Source: JAUVKT01 sp942491535
Lineage (GTDB): Bacteria; Bacteroidota; Bacteroidia; Bacteroidales; VadinHA17
Assembly: GCA_942491535.1 (NCBI GenBank)
Contig: CALOBV010000005.1
Location: 1 to 64,000, forward strand
DNA length: 64,000 nucleotides
Direction of reading: 5' to 3'
The notes under the pieces are model-generated. The model had not been told where the DNA came from, did not search any database, and saw only the letters and a program-made list of their open reading frames with translations. Positions within the stretch are counted from its first letter, which is position 1, and the number at the start of each line of letters is the position of its first letter. Shown piece after piece: positions 16,106-25,875 of this stretch. The translations under genes and the position numbers were made by a program.

Positions 16106-16598
16106 GAAAGCTATTAGTTCGCAAACTGATATCCCGGGATTATAATTACTTACAGGTATGATCATACCGGATGCCTGTACATTACCGGATTAATATTAAT
16201 AAAATTATAGCGCTGACTGAAATAATTCGTTATTTACTGAGAGAGTATTCTGAGAAGTGACAGGCACTTCCTGAAGTAATCAAATAGAGAACACCGACCC
16301 CTGTTATTGCAATTTCCAGGGCTATTATTGACCTTTCTGATTTACTGATATTTAGCCTAATGAATGGAAGATCATTAATTATCAATATCTTTGCAGTGGC
16401 TATGCAGTTATAACTGCAGGTCAATACAAGGCAAAAGATAGGGCTACAAAGATTATTTTCTTATTTCCACCTGACTATACTTTTTTAGACTCTGGCTTAC
16501 TGAGCCCTATAATTTTACGTCTGTATACTATTGATAAATAATTACATACCGGACTCCCGGATTTTAAAACCCTGGGGTGGGATTAAAAATATTATAAA
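16106..16598. other. Gene-poor interval of about 490 bp
   Basis: No recognised gene. A 64-codon minus-strand frame (16230-16424) has one hydrophobic segment but no start signal or family I know. Positions 16580-16598 are the A-rich leader of the helicase gene. The interval may hold more debris from the region that lost most of corA. Confidence 0.5.
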
Positions 16599-17870
16599 AT
16601 GAAATTTGATGATTTAAACATCATTATGCCTGTTTTAAAGGCATTAAAAGAAGAAAATTATTCTGTACCAACACCAATACAGGAAAAGGCGATACCGCTA
16701 ATATTAAATAGAAAGGATATCCTGGGCAGTGCACAAACCGGTACCGGTAAAACTGCTGCTTTTGCTATTCCAATCCTTCAGCATCTTTACAATGATCGTC
16801 AAAACTATAACAGACCACGAAAGATAAATGCACTAATTGTTACCCCTACCCGCGAATTAGCGATTCAAATTGCCGAGAGTTTCTCTACATATGGGAAATA
16901 TACAGGAATTAAGAACACAGTTGTATTCGGGGGTGTTACCCAGGGATCTCAAACCCTTGCTCTCAGCAAAGGGGTTGATATCCTTGTAGCCACTCCGGGA
17001 AGACTGCTAGACCTTATGAATCAAGGTTTTATTAAATTAACGGATGTTGAGTATTTCGTACTGGACGAAGCTGATCGCATGCTTGATATGGGCTTTATTC
17101 ATGATATCAGAAAGATAATTGACAAATTGCCGGCAAAAAGACAGTCATTATTCTTTTCAGCGACAATGCCGGATAATATTGTTGCCCTGTCGAAAAAGAT
17201 ATTGCATAATCCGATAAAGATCGAAGTAAGCCCGGTATCTTCTACTGCCGATACGCTTCAGCAATACCTGTATTATACTAATAGACCTGATAAGAAAGAT
17301 CTCTTACTGCATATTCTTAAGGACCAAAAAATTACTCAGGTATTATTATTCTCCCGAACAAAGCATGGTACCGACAAGGTAGTGAGATACTTAAAAAAGA
17401 AAAAAATACTTAGTGCCGCAATACATGGAGATAAGGCACAAAATCAAAGACAAAAAGCCCTGCAACAGTTTAAAGATGGACAGATAAGAGTATTAGTAGC
17501 AACTGATATTGCAGCAAGAGGAATTGACATTGATAAATTAAAATATGTTATTAACTATGATATACCAAATCTGCCCGAGACCTACGTTCACAGAATAGGT
17601 AGAGCAGGGAGAGCCGGAGATAAGGGTATTTCTATATCGATTTGTGAACCGGAAGAGAATGCATATATTAAGGATATTGAAAAATTGATAAATCAGCGAA
17701 TAAAAATTATTAATAACAATCCTTTCCCCCAAACAGATAAACCAATGAATTCTCTTGAGAAGAAAGAAGTTGAGAAAGAAAAAATAAAACGAAAACAGGA
17801 ATATTTTGCTGCAAAGAAAAATAGCCAGAATAAACGCAATCCGGGAAAACCCAAAAGAAAATATAATTGA
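16599..17870 (+). CDS. DEAD-box RNA helicase (RhlE-like)
   Basis: 423 residues with every DEAD-box motif in order: Q motif (YSVPTPIQEKAIP), motif I AQTGTGKT, Ia PTRELA, GG, TPGR, motif II DEAD (VLDEADRMLDMGF), motif III SAT, then HGDKAQNQRQ, ATDIAARGID and motif VI HRIGRAGR. The tail (about residues 375-423) is lysine/arginine-rich and disordered, typical of RhlE-group helicases acting in ribosome assembly and RNA turnover. It is preceded by a long intergenic region; cold induction is common for the family but no specific element is proven here. Confidence 0.95.
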   Translation: MKFDDLNIIMPVLKALKEENYSVPTPIQEKAIPLILNRKDILGSAQTGTGKTAAFAIPILQHLYNDRQNYNRPRKINALIVTPTRELAIQIAESFSTYGKYTGIKNTVVFGGVTQGSQTLALSKGVDILVATPGRLLDLMNQGFIKLTDVEYFVLDEADRMLDMGFIHDIRKIIDKLPAKRQSLFFSATMPDNIVALSKKILHNPIKIEVSPVSSTADTLQQYLYYTNRPDKKDLLLHILKDQKITQVLLFSRTKHGTDKVVRYLKKKKILSAAIHGDKAQNQRQKALQQFKDGQIRVLVATDIAARGIDIDKLKYVINYDIPNLPETYVHRIGRAGRAGDKGISISICEPEENAYIKDIEKLINQRIKIINNNPFPQTDKPMNSLEKKEVEKEKIKRKQEYFAAKKNSQNKRNPGKPKRKYN

Positions 17871-17979
17871 ATTATAATAAAATCAAGTAACTTATACCTT
17901 TACAATCTTTCCGAAGCCGAAAAAACAATAAGTCCTGGCCCATAGCATGAGGTATAATTGAAAAGAATCGAAGCAAACT

Positions 17980-18570
17980 ATGAAAAAAACAATTCTGTTC
18001 CTTAGTATTCTTTTAAGCTTATTTCAAAGTAGTTACGGACAAGATTCCGATAAGAGCAAAAATTCATATGGTATTCTATTTATTGCAGGTGGGAGATATG
18101 ATAATTATCGAATGTGTGTTGCCAGTCCTGCAGGAGTAAAAGGAGGATCAATGGCAGATATTATGTTTGTCACCAAACACAGGCTTAATGATAAGCATTC
18201 CTTAAATTTTAATCTTCCAATAATGCGTCCTGTCCTATTTGGACTGGCATTTAACATGCTGCAGTTTGAGCCCGAGATTACGCTTGAATACAATAAATTA
18301 ATAAACGAAAAAGTCAATCTTGTTACAGGTCCTGGAATAGGGATTAGCTTTCACTATGGACCCGACTATAAATCTGATCTCAGTAATCCTGGTGCATCAT
18401 TTTTTGCCATGGGCCCTTTACTTAGCTGGCAAACCGGAATTGAATTTAAAAAGGAATCTGTTGCCAAAAGCGTTGCCGGGTTAAAAGTATTTTATATTCC
18501 TCTCTTTGCTAAGGATAGAACCCCGGGTACTGTCCTGGGCGGGGCATTACTATATACTTACTATTTTTAA
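17980..18570 (+). CDS. Exported beta-barrel-like protein of unknown function
   Basis: 196 residues: signal peptide MKKTILFLSILLSLFQSSYG before QDSDKSK, then alternating amphipathic strands and a final aromatic GGALLYTYYF, the usual end of a small outer-membrane beta-barrel. No family is recognised. It follows the helicase by 109 bp and precedes katG by 266 bp, probably as a single transcript. Confidence 0.65.
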   Translation: MKKTILFLSILLSLFQSSYGQDSDKSKNSYGILFIAGGRYDNYRMCVASPAGVKGGSMADIMFVTKHRLNDKHSLNFNLPIMRPVLFGLAFNMLQFEPEITLEYNKLINEKVNLVTGPGIGISFHYGPDYKSDLSNPGASFFAMGPLLSWQTGIEFKKESVAKSVAGLKVFYIPLFAKDRTPGTVLGGALLYTYYF

Positions 18571-18728
18571 TTGCACAAGTGTCATTATGCTTAACTAAAG
18601 TTGGCTTTCTTACTGAGCCAATAGAATCAATGATACTTAAACGGAGGCATTTGTTAATAGAAATATTCAATTTTACCAGACTTTCGGCAAAACAAATAGA
18701 AGTTTAAAAGCGTTTTATTAAGGTATAC

Positions 18729-18736
18729 TATATTTG
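18729..18736 (+). promoter_or_regulatory. Probable katG promoter -7 element
   Basis: TATATTTG matches TAnnTTTG and lies about 100 bp ahead of the katG ATG, leaving a leader of about 95 nt. No OxyR-type site was identified with confidence. Confidence 0.45.
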
Positions 18737-18836
18737 TTTAAGCATCAAAAGTTATGAGTTAATCAATTAGTTTTATAAAAACTCCTGCCAACAAGGTAAG
18801 ATGAGTATTAATAGATAATTTAAAATATATGCTATT

Positions 18837-21017
18837 ATGAAAGATTCAAAAAAGGGGAAATGTCCGGTTATGCATGGAGCAAACACCGAAACTCAAAATG
18901 ACGTAATGGATTGGTGGCCAAAGGCCTTAAATTTAGACATCTTACACCAACACGACGCCAAGACTAATCCACTGGGTAAGGATTTTAGCTACCCTGACGA
19001 ATTCAATAAGCTCGATTTTGAAGCCCTTAAAAATGATTTAAAGGCATTAATGACAGATAGCCAGGAATGGTGGCCAGCTGACTGGGGACATTATGGTGGG
19101 CTAATGATCAGAATGGCATGGCACTCTGCCGGAACATACAGAGTATCTGATGGCAGAGGCGGTAGTAATACCGGAAATCAGCGATTTGCACCATTAAACA
19201 GTTGGCCGGATAATGTTAACCTGGATAAAGCCCGGAGATTATTATGGCCGATAAAGAAGAAATATGGAAACAAACTATCCTGGGCAGATCTGATGATTCT
19301 GGCCGGCAATATGGCGTATGAGTCAATGGGATTTAGAACATTTGGATTTGCAGGAGGTCGTGAAGATATATGGCACCCCGAAAAAGATATTTACTGGGGA
19401 GCAGAAAAAGAATGGCTTGCACCCACTGAAAACAGGTATACTGATGACCAGGACCGTGAGTCGCTAGAAAATCCCCTGGCTGCTGTTCAAATGGGATTAA
19501 TTTATGTAAATCCTGAGGGTGTTGACGGAAAGCCAGACCCATTAAAAACTGCCCGTGATGTTCGAATGACTTTCAAGCGTATGGCTATGAATGATGAAGA
19601 GACGGTAGCATTAACAGCAGGTGGTCATACTGTTGGCAAGGCTCATGGTAATGGAGATGCATCTATACTGGGTCCAGGTCCCGAGGGTGCGTCAATTGAC
19701 AACCAGGGTTTCGGATGGATAAATCCAAAGGGTAAGGGGAATGCAGAGGATACAGTAACAAGCGGACTCGAAGGAGCATGGACCAGCAAACCTGACAGAT
19801 GGAATAATAGCTACTTCTACCTGTTGCTGGACCACGAGTGGGAATCAAGGAAAAGTCCCGCAGGTGCATGGCAGTGGGAACCCATAAGTATTAAAGAAGA
19901 AGATAAGCCTTTTGATGCTCACAGACCAGGCATTCGTCAAAATCCTATTATGACAGACGCTGATATGGCGATGAAAATGGACCCTGAATACCGGAAAATA
20001 TCGGAGCGCTTTTACAAAGATCCGGAATATTTTTCGGAGGTTTTTGCTCGAGCATGGTTCAAGTTAACCCACCGTGATTTAGGTCCTAAAAGTCGTTACC
20101 TGGGTCCTGATGTTCCCGGCGAAGATCTGATCTGGCAAGATCCGGTTCCTTCACCGGGCTACACTTTGAGCGATACAGAAATAGAAGACTTAAAAGACAA
20201 ATTGTTAAATAGCGATCTTACTGGAACTGAATTAATTAATACAGCATGGGACAGTGCCAGAACATTTAGAGGATCTGACTACAGAGGAGGTGCAAATGGA
20301 GCAAGAATTCGCCTGGCTCCTCAAAAAGACTGGGCTGGAAACGAGCCTGTTCGTCTAAAAAAAGTACTTGACAGCTTAACTGATATCCAGGCTGGTTTAT
20401 CGAAAAAAGTAAGCATTGCCGACCTCATTGTTCTGGGTGGCTGTGCTGCTGTTGAGAAAGCAGCACAGAAAGCAGGTGTAAATATCAAGGTGCCATTTAA
20501 GGAGGGACGTGGAGATGCAAGTGATAAGATGACCGATGCTGAATCTTTTTATGACCTTGAACCGATTCATGATGGGTACAGAAACTGGCTTAAAAAAGAC
20601 TATGTTGTTAAGCCTGAGGAACTATTATTAGACCGGACACAACTTATGGGTTTGACAGCACCGGAGATGACAGCTTTAATCGGAGGGATGAGAGTACTGG
20701 GAACTAATTACGAAGGAACAAAGCATGGTGTTTTTACAGAAAATGAAGGAGTGCTGAGTAATGACTTTTTTGTGAATCTCACAGATATGAAGTATTCATG
20801 GAAACCTGTAAGCGATAATTTGTACAATATCGTAGACCGTAAAACGGGAGAAACAAAATGGACAGCTACAAGAGTAGATTTAGTCTTTGGTTCAAATTCG
20901 GTTCTAAGGGCATATGCTGAAGTTTACGCGCAGGATGACAATCAGGAAAAATTTGTCAGAGACTTTGTAAGCGCATGGGTGAAAGTGATGAATTCAGACC
21001 GTTTTGATATAAAATAA
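18837..21017 (+). CDS. katG: Catalase-peroxidase
   Basis: A 726-residue bifunctional heme enzyme that disproportionates hydrogen peroxide and oxidises peroxidase donors. The distal heme pocket is Arg92, Trp95, His96 (RMAWHSAGTYR); the proximal ligand is His264 (TAGGHTVGKAHG). The covalent Trp-Tyr-Met adduct needed for catalase activity is preserved as Trp95, Tyr223 (GLIYVNPEG) and Met249 (RMAMND). The C-terminal duplicate domain begins near residue 430 and lacks heme ligands, as usual. Full length. No signal peptide, so cytosolic. It implies that the organism meets oxygen or peroxide. A strong terminator-like stem follows. Confidence 0.97.
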   Translation: MKDSKKGKCPVMHGANTETQNDVMDWWPKALNLDILHQHDAKTNPLGKDFSYPDEFNKLDFEALKNDLKALMTDSQEWWPADWGHYGGLMIRMAWHSAGTYRVSDGRGGSNTGNQRFAPLNSWPDNVNLDKARRLLWPIKKKYGNKLSWADLMILAGNMAYESMGFRTFGFAGGREDIWHPEKDIYWGAEKEWLAPTENRYTDDQDRESLENPLAAVQMGLIYVNPEGVDGKPDPLKTARDVRMTFKRMAMNDEETVALTAGGHTVGKAHGNGDASILGPGPEGASIDNQGFGWINPKGKGNAEDTVTSGLEGAWTSKPDRWNNSYFYLLLDHEWESRKSPAGAWQWEPISIKEEDKPFDAHRPGIRQNPIMTDADMAMKMDPEYRKISERFYKDPEYFSEVFARAWFKLTHRDLGPKSRYLGPDVPGEDLIWQDPVPSPGYTLSDTEIEDLKDKLLNSDLTGTELINTAWDSARTFRGSDYRGGANGARIRLAPQKDWAGNEPVRLKKVLDSLTDIQAGLSKKVSIADLIVLGGCAAVEKAAQKAGVNIKVPFKEGRGDASDKMTDAESFYDLEPIHDGYRNWLKKDYVVKPEELLLDRTQLMGLTAPEMTALIGGMRVLGTNYEGTKHGVFTENEGVLSNDFFVNLTDMKYSWKPVSDNLYNIVDRKTGETKWTATRVDLVFGSNSVLRAYAEVYAQDDNQEKFVRDFVSAWVKVMNSDRFDIK

Positions 21018-21027
21018 AGTCTTAAAT

Positions 21028-21060
21028 GAGCCCCTTAAAATAAATCAAGATAAGGGGCTC
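21028..21060 (+). terminator. Rho-independent-like terminator after katG
   Basis: GAGCCCCTTA (21028-21037) and TAAGGGGCTC (21051-21060) form a perfect 10-bp stem with a 13-base loop, starting 10 bp after the katG stop. It is followed by TATCTTAG rather than a long T-run, which is common for terminators in this phylum. Confidence 0.75.
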
Positions 21061-21146
21061 TATCTTAGAATTCTTATTAACTGCCATTGTTAATAATTTG
21101 CCCATACTTTAAAGCCCCGGCCCCGGTAATTAATAGAAATATAAAC

Positions 21147-21154
21147 TATTTTTG
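21147..21154 (+). promoter_or_regulatory. Probable thyA promoter -7 element
   Basis: TATTTTTG fits TAnnTTTG, 31 bp before the thyA start codon and downstream of the katG terminator, so thyA has its own promoter. Confidence 0.45.
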
Positions 21155-21185
21155 AGATTAATATAATCTAAAAATAGAAGTAGAA

Positions 21186-22277
21186 ATGGCGCAACAATAT
21201 TTAGATCATTCAAAAGCAATCTTAACCTCTAAGCGTTCAAATTTTAAAGGCGGAAGTAAAGGGTCCGGAATTATTTCATTGTTTGGGTACCAGAATGAAT
21301 ACGATCTCAGCGAAGGCTATCCATTATTAACCACCAAGAAGATGGCTACAAGATCTATGTTTCATGAAACAATATGGTTCTTAAGAGGAGACACAAACAT
21401 TAAATATCTTGAAGATAATAACTGCCCTATCTGGAGACCGGATGCTTTCCAGGACAATCTTCCCGGGATGCAGAAAGAAGGTATTTTTGCTGAAAGTATA
21501 GTAAAGTATTCTCCTGACTGGGACAAAGCAATGAAAGAATATGGCCAGAGAATAAAAGAAGATGCTGATTTTGCTCAAAGATGGGGAGATGCCGGACCAA
21601 TTTACGGTAAGCAATGGAGAAGATGGGAATATTATGATCATGACAAAGGGATGTTTATTGAAATCGACCAGGTAGGGAAAATGATCGAAGGTCTTAAAAA
21701 GAAGCCTACGGGAAAGAAGCATATAGTTGATTCATGGAACCCCGGAGACACTCCAAATATGTCTTTGCCACCATGCCATGTTCTCTACCAGGCAACTGCA
21801 AATGAAGAAGGTGAGATGGAATTACAACTTTACCAGAGAAGTTGTGATCAATTTCTGGGTGTTCCTTTTAATATAGCCAGCTATGCTGCTCTTACCCAGG
21901 TAATTGCCCAGGAAGCCGGGATGGTTCCAAAAACATTTATCCACACATTTGGAGATTCACATTTCTATTCAAGTATTGGAAAAAGAACTCAATGGCACAG
22001 GGATAATTTCAGAGAATTACAAAAGAGAGTAAGGAATGTTTCTAAAAGAGAAGAGTATTTAGAGGTTGTTGAATGGATTAATAAAAATGCTCCCAGTGAC
22101 GGAAATGAAGAAAAATATGATCATGTTACTGCAATTCTTGAACAAATGTCGAGAGAACCCAGACCTTTGCCACAACTTCATGTTGCAAAAAAGCCTTTTG
22201 ATCAACTGACTATTGATGATTTTGTTGTAGAAAACTATGATCCTAATCCTCCGATCAGAAGGAGCATGGCTGTATAA
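21186..22277 (+). CDS. thyA: Thymidylate synthase (long form)
   Basis: Makes dTMP from dUMP with methylene-tetrahydrofolate. The catalytic Cys197 lies in LPPCHVLYQ, followed by LQLYQRSCDQFLGVPFNIASYA and the dUMP-binding HTFGDSHFY. At 363 residues it is about 100 longer than the E. coli enzyme (264). The extra length is spread over an insertion of roughly 35 residues between the DTNIKYL and GPIYGKQWRRW motifs (about residues 75-125), smaller ones after it, and about 50 residues in the C-terminal third. The final residues (RRSMAV) keep the family's C-terminal hydrophobic pattern. This long form is seen in other Bacteroidota. No dihydrofolate reductase gene is adjacent. Confidence 0.95.
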   Translation: MAQQYLDHSKAILTSKRSNFKGGSKGSGIISLFGYQNEYDLSEGYPLLTTKKMATRSMFHETIWFLRGDTNIKYLEDNNCPIWRPDAFQDNLPGMQKEGIFAESIVKYSPDWDKAMKEYGQRIKEDADFAQRWGDAGPIYGKQWRRWEYYDHDKGMFIEIDQVGKMIEGLKKKPTGKKHIVDSWNPGDTPNMSLPPCHVLYQATANEEGEMELQLYQRSCDQFLGVPFNIASYAALTQVIAQEAGMVPKTFIHTFGDSHFYSSIGKRTQWHRDNFRELQKRVRNVSKREEYLEVVEWINKNAPSDGNEEKYDHVTAILEQMSREPRPLPQLHVAKKPFDQLTIDDFVVENYDPNPPIRRSMAV

Positions 22278-22406
22278 TCAAGAAAATTAAATAAATCATA
22301 AACCGGACATCACAAGTTTGGCCAGGGCATTGTACTTAACACATATTGATAGACTATCGCTCTTTGCAGTAACAAAGATTGCATTTAATCTTTTAATACT
22401 GATGAT

Positions 22407-23146
22407 ATGATAACCACACCAAAGAGGTCGCTGCTATTCGCTTTGCTTTTCATACTGTATTTCTTATTCACATACTATGTTTTTAATGGCGGTGGTACTC
22501 CTCGATAGGCTCAGCACTAATAATATTCATAAGCTACATTATATGGAACAGGGAATATCTTAAGCAAACCGGAATGCAACTGAATCTACCAATTATAACC
22601 AAATCCATCATCATTATTTTATTATTACAATTTATTAACTATGAAAAAACAAAGAATGCGAAACAAGAACCATATTCGGAATGGGGAATGGCACACCGCG
22701 AATTACTATCTATTTTATATTTATATTTAAATGAAGGAAATAGTTTAGTGTTACTTTTATTTGTTTACTATGTTTATAAGTTTAGGGTTACTCCCTCTCT
22801 GGCTGTATTTTTTGCCCTGATTCATTACATCTTTTACAGGTGGATATTTCTGGATAGTGGTATCATAGGACTGTCGACATTAATTACGCTTTTCCTTGTT
22901 GGATTTACCAGGAACTCTCTGATAATTCTAACAGGACATATTGGATATTCCTGGGCCCTTCATTTTGGATGGATGGTCATTATGTTCGGATCTATGCATA
23001 CCGACATTACGAGCAATGCTTATATAACTGAGGTTGATAGATTCAAGCTATACCTCGGTTCAACCGAGATGTTAATTATTTCGGCAATCATAGCAGGAAT
23101 ATTCCTTGCTTACTGGATAAAAAAGTCCAGGGAACAATCTACATAA
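22407..23146 (+). pseudogene. Frameshifted CPBP-like intramembrane protein
   Basis: ATG 22407 opens MITTPKRSLLFALLFILYFL and stops at TAG 22506; the same protein then continues in another frame (SALIIFISYIIWNREYLKQT) through to 23146, giving about 245 residues with six to seven membrane helices. One indel near 22485-22508 joins them. The layout resembles CPBP-family prenyl protease/bacteriocin-immunity proteins: a LYLYLNEG region where the EExxxR motif should be, and HIGYSWALHFGW near the third motif. The glutamate pair is reduced to Glu-Gly and the Arg is missing, so the active site is degenerate as well. If only the second part is made, ATG 22574 is its first start. Confidence 0.7.
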
Positions 23147-23161
23147 TAGAAAAATTGCAGT

Positions 23162-24127
23162 ATGAATAATACCATTTTTCAAAATATCAAAATGCTGGAT
23201 GCAGAAAAGATAATAAGCCTGATAAGCATGGATGAAGCCATAGGTGCTATGGAACAGGCTTTTGCAAGTTTTTACGATGGATCGAGCAAGGTGCCACAGC
23301 GCCATGTTTCGGGTATTAATGGTTTAGATCTTTTTCTTAAACCGGCCTACAATGAAAGTCTGGGCAGAGCGGCAGTAAAGGTGATTACTCAAAAAAAAGA
23401 CGGGAATCTTCAGGACATACCTGCCATTCTGGGTGTGGTTTTATTAATCGATCTGGCAACGGGGGCAATACTTTCTATTATGGACGGTGGGTATATTACT
23501 GCCCTTCGTACGGGCGCAGCCGGAGGTATGGCTATAAAATTACTGGCACCCGAGGATGCTGAGACCCTTGCTGTATTTGGTTGTGGTGCCCAGGGTAAAA
23601 CTCAATTGGAAGCTGCCTGTACTATACGACCTATAAAACGAGTCCTTCTGTACGACCTTAATCTTGATGTAGCAAATAAAGTCAAAGCAGAAATGGAAGA
23701 AAAACTAAATATTTCTATTAGTGCTGAGAAAAATCTATCACATTTAAAACAGGCTGATATAATTTGTACTGCGACTAATTCTGAAGAACCTCTGTTTTAT
23801 CTGAAAGACATAGCAAAAGGTGTTCATATTAATGCAATAGGTTCGTACAAACCAGAGATGCAGGAGATAGATCCCCTGATCCTTAAAGGAAGCAAACTGT
23901 TTGTGGATTCGAAAGTATCGGTTCTGAAAGAATCTGGAGATTTGATTAAACCCATCAGCAGGCAAATTTTTACTGACACCATTATTGAAGCAGAAATAGG
24001 TGAACTAATCAACAAAGAAAGGGTCGTGCGACATACTGATAATGATATTACAATTTTCAAAAGTGTTGGCCTGGGAGTTCAGGATTTGTTTATGGCTAAT
24101 GCTATTTTTGAGAAGTATTCGAACTAA
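23162..24127 (+). CDS. Ornithine cyclodeaminase / mu-crystallin family protein
   Basis: 321 residues. The N-terminal dimerisation half contains the substrate-binding RAAVKVITQKK and MDGGYITALRTGAAGGMAIKLLA; the Rossmann half begins LAVFGCGAQGKTQLEAA. This family includes ornithine cyclodeaminase, alanine dehydrogenase (archaeal type), ketimine reductase and tauropine-type enzymes, all NAD(P)-dependent and acting on amino acids or imines; the exact substrate is not readable. It begins 15 bp after the broken membrane protein and 18 bp before a serine dehydratase gene, suggesting joint amino-acid breakdown or imine reduction next to dehydroalanine/pyruvate chemistry. Confidence 0.85.
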   Translation: MNNTIFQNIKMLDAEKIISLISMDEAIGAMEQAFASFYDGSSKVPQRHVSGINGLDLFLKPAYNESLGRAAVKVITQKKDGNLQDIPAILGVVLLIDLATGAILSIMDGGYITALRTGAAGGMAIKLLAPEDAETLAVFGCGAQGKTQLEAACTIRPIKRVLLYDLNLDVANKVKAEMEEKLNISISAEKNLSHLKQADIICTATNSEEPLFYLKDIAKGVHINAIGSYKPEMQEIDPLILKGSKLFVDSKVSVLKESGDLIKPISRQIFTDTIIEAEIGELINKERVVRHTDNDITIFKSVGLGVQDLFMANAIFEKYSN

Positions 24128-24145
24128 TTATTTTGCACTTAGAAG

Positions 24146-25765
24146 ATGAATTCAACTTATACACCAAGTATCTTTAACGATGTAATTGGTCCTGTAATGC
24201 GAGGCCCCTCCAGTTCGCATACTGCTGCTGCACATCACATTGGGGCCATTATCAGGCAGGCAGGCAACTCAAACATTATCAAGGTGGTTGTGAACTTTGA
24301 TAAAACCAGTTCACTGGCAACAACTTATCTTGGCCAGGGATCGGCATTGGGATTGACAGGCGGCCTCCTGGGCCTGGAGATGACAGATCCTGAAATTGTT
24401 AATTATGAAGAAATTCTGAAAAAGAGTCATTTCAAAATTGAATATATCATAACTGATATTGAAAATAAACACCCTAATGCTTATCAAATAAAGGTTAAGT
24501 ATCGGGAGGGGGCAGATCTGGATATCCTGGCAATTTCGACTGGCGGAGGCATGTTTGAAATATTAGAATGGAACGGTTTCAAGGTTTCGATAAGAGGCGA
24601 TTTATATGAAACTATGATATTTTTTCAAAATGTAGATGATAGTGATATCTCTGAGATAGAACAAAGTCTTAATAATAGCCATTCAAATTTTAAATTATAC
24701 AAATCTCTGGATTCTAATGGCAAGCTTTTAATTAATTGTAAATCTCCCATCAGTTTGAGCAAAGATTCAGACATGATTGCCAGCCCCAGACTCAACAAGA
24801 AAATAAGCCAGAAGCTTGAATTACATCCTGTCGTGCCTGTTCCTTCTGCCTCTGCAATGGTACTTCCTTTTACTACCGTTGGTGAAATGATGGAATTGGC
24901 AAAAAATAAAAACTTATCCCTGGCCGAATTGGCAATAATGTATGAAAGTGCCCGTACAGGACTGGATAGTAATTCCATTCTAAAGAAAATGGAAGAAATT
25001 GTTCTTATAGTTAAAAGTTCGATTGATGAAGGACTAAGAGGTACTAACTATGAGGATAGAATACTGAAAACTCAGTCAACACTGATCGGGCTTGCAGAAA
25101 ACAAGGGTCTTATCAGGAAAACCATCAACAGCACCATAATTGCTTATACCAGTGCCATTATGGAAGTAAAAAGCTCTATGGGACTTATAGTAGCCATACC
25201 TACTGCAGGGAGTTGTGGTGTTGTAGGAGGAGCTTTGTTCGGATCGCTCCCGGAGGGTGAATTTAATTTACATCAAATGACCAATGCCTTCCTGGCTGCC
25301 GGGATATGCGGTATTTTTATAGCAAACCAATACACATTCTCTGCCGAGGAGGGAGGCTGCCAGGTAGAAACAGGTTCGGCAGCGGCCATGGCAGCTGCTG
25401 CACTGGTTGAGTTAAATGGAGGTAGTGCAGAACAGGCAATAAATGCAGCATCGATGGCTTTGCAGAATGAGCTGGGTCTTATTTGTGATCCCGTTGCAGT
25501 TCGCGTTGAACTACCCTGCCTGGGCAAAAATATTATGGCAGCAAGCAATGCCCTTAACTCATCGATTATGGCTATTGCAGGATATGACCCCGTAATACCC
25601 TACGATGAAGTAATTGATGCTATGAAAGCAGTTGGTGAAGCTATGCCAGCTTCCCTGTGCTGCACGGGCCTGGGTGGCCTTGCACAAAGCCCAACAGGAA
25701 AGTTTCTTCAGAAGAAATATAGTTACGACCGGGGAAACAGAGCAACACGATACATGAAGCGATAG
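24146..25765 (+). CDS. L-serine ammonia-lyase, iron-sulfur type, fused beta-alpha
   Basis: 539 residues; deaminates L-serine to pyruvate. The beta domain comes first (GPVMRGPSSSHTAAAHHIGAI) with an ACT-like stretch after it, then the alpha domain from about residue 230. The [4Fe-4S] ligands are Cys405 (EGGCQVETG), Cys447 (ICDPVAV) and Cys458 (LPCLGKN), whose 42- and 11-residue spacing matches the characterised Legionella enzyme. SCGVVGG and CCTGLGGLAQSPTGK complete the active site. The enzyme is oxygen-sensitive in relatives, consistent with a facultative or anaerobic life. Second gene of a pair with the cyclodeaminase-like protein. Confidence 0.93.
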   Translation: MNSTYTPSIFNDVIGPVMRGPSSSHTAAAHHIGAIIRQAGNSNIIKVVVNFDKTSSLATTYLGQGSALGLTGGLLGLEMTDPEIVNYEEILKKSHFKIEYIITDIENKHPNAYQIKVKYREGADLDILAISTGGGMFEILEWNGFKVSIRGDLYETMIFFQNVDDSDISEIEQSLNNSHSNFKLYKSLDSNGKLLINCKSPISLSKDSDMIASPRLNKKISQKLELHPVVPVPSASAMVLPFTTVGEMMELAKNKNLSLAELAIMYESARTGLDSNSILKKMEEIVLIVKSSIDEGLRGTNYEDRILKTQSTLIGLAENKGLIRKTINSTIIAYTSAIMEVKSSMGLIVAIPTAGSCGVVGGALFGSLPEGEFNLHQMTNAFLAAGICGIFIANQYTFSAEEGGCQVETGSAAAMAAAALVELNGGSAEQAINAASMALQNELGLICDPVAVRVELPCLGKNIMAASNALNSSIMAIAGYDPVIPYDEVIDAMKAVGEAMPASLCCTGLGGLAQSPTGKFLQKKYSYDRGNRATRYMKR

Positions 25766-25875
25766 TACAAAAAGGGAGATTCCTTTATATTTAATATCAA
25801 AATTTAGAAATGATAGAACATAAAACATGTACAAGATATTATTATCATAAACCAAATCAAGCAATCAGTATATAT

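Noticed and set aside
16230..16424. A 64-codon minus-strand frame with a hydrophobic stretch in the corA-helicase gap
   Set aside because: No start context, no family similarity, and it lies in what looks like decayed sequence; not called as a gene.
22480..22510. Programmed frameshifting in the CPBP-like gene
   Set aside because: The junction lacks a slippery heptamer or a clear stem-loop and the active site is degenerate; ordinary mutation is simpler.
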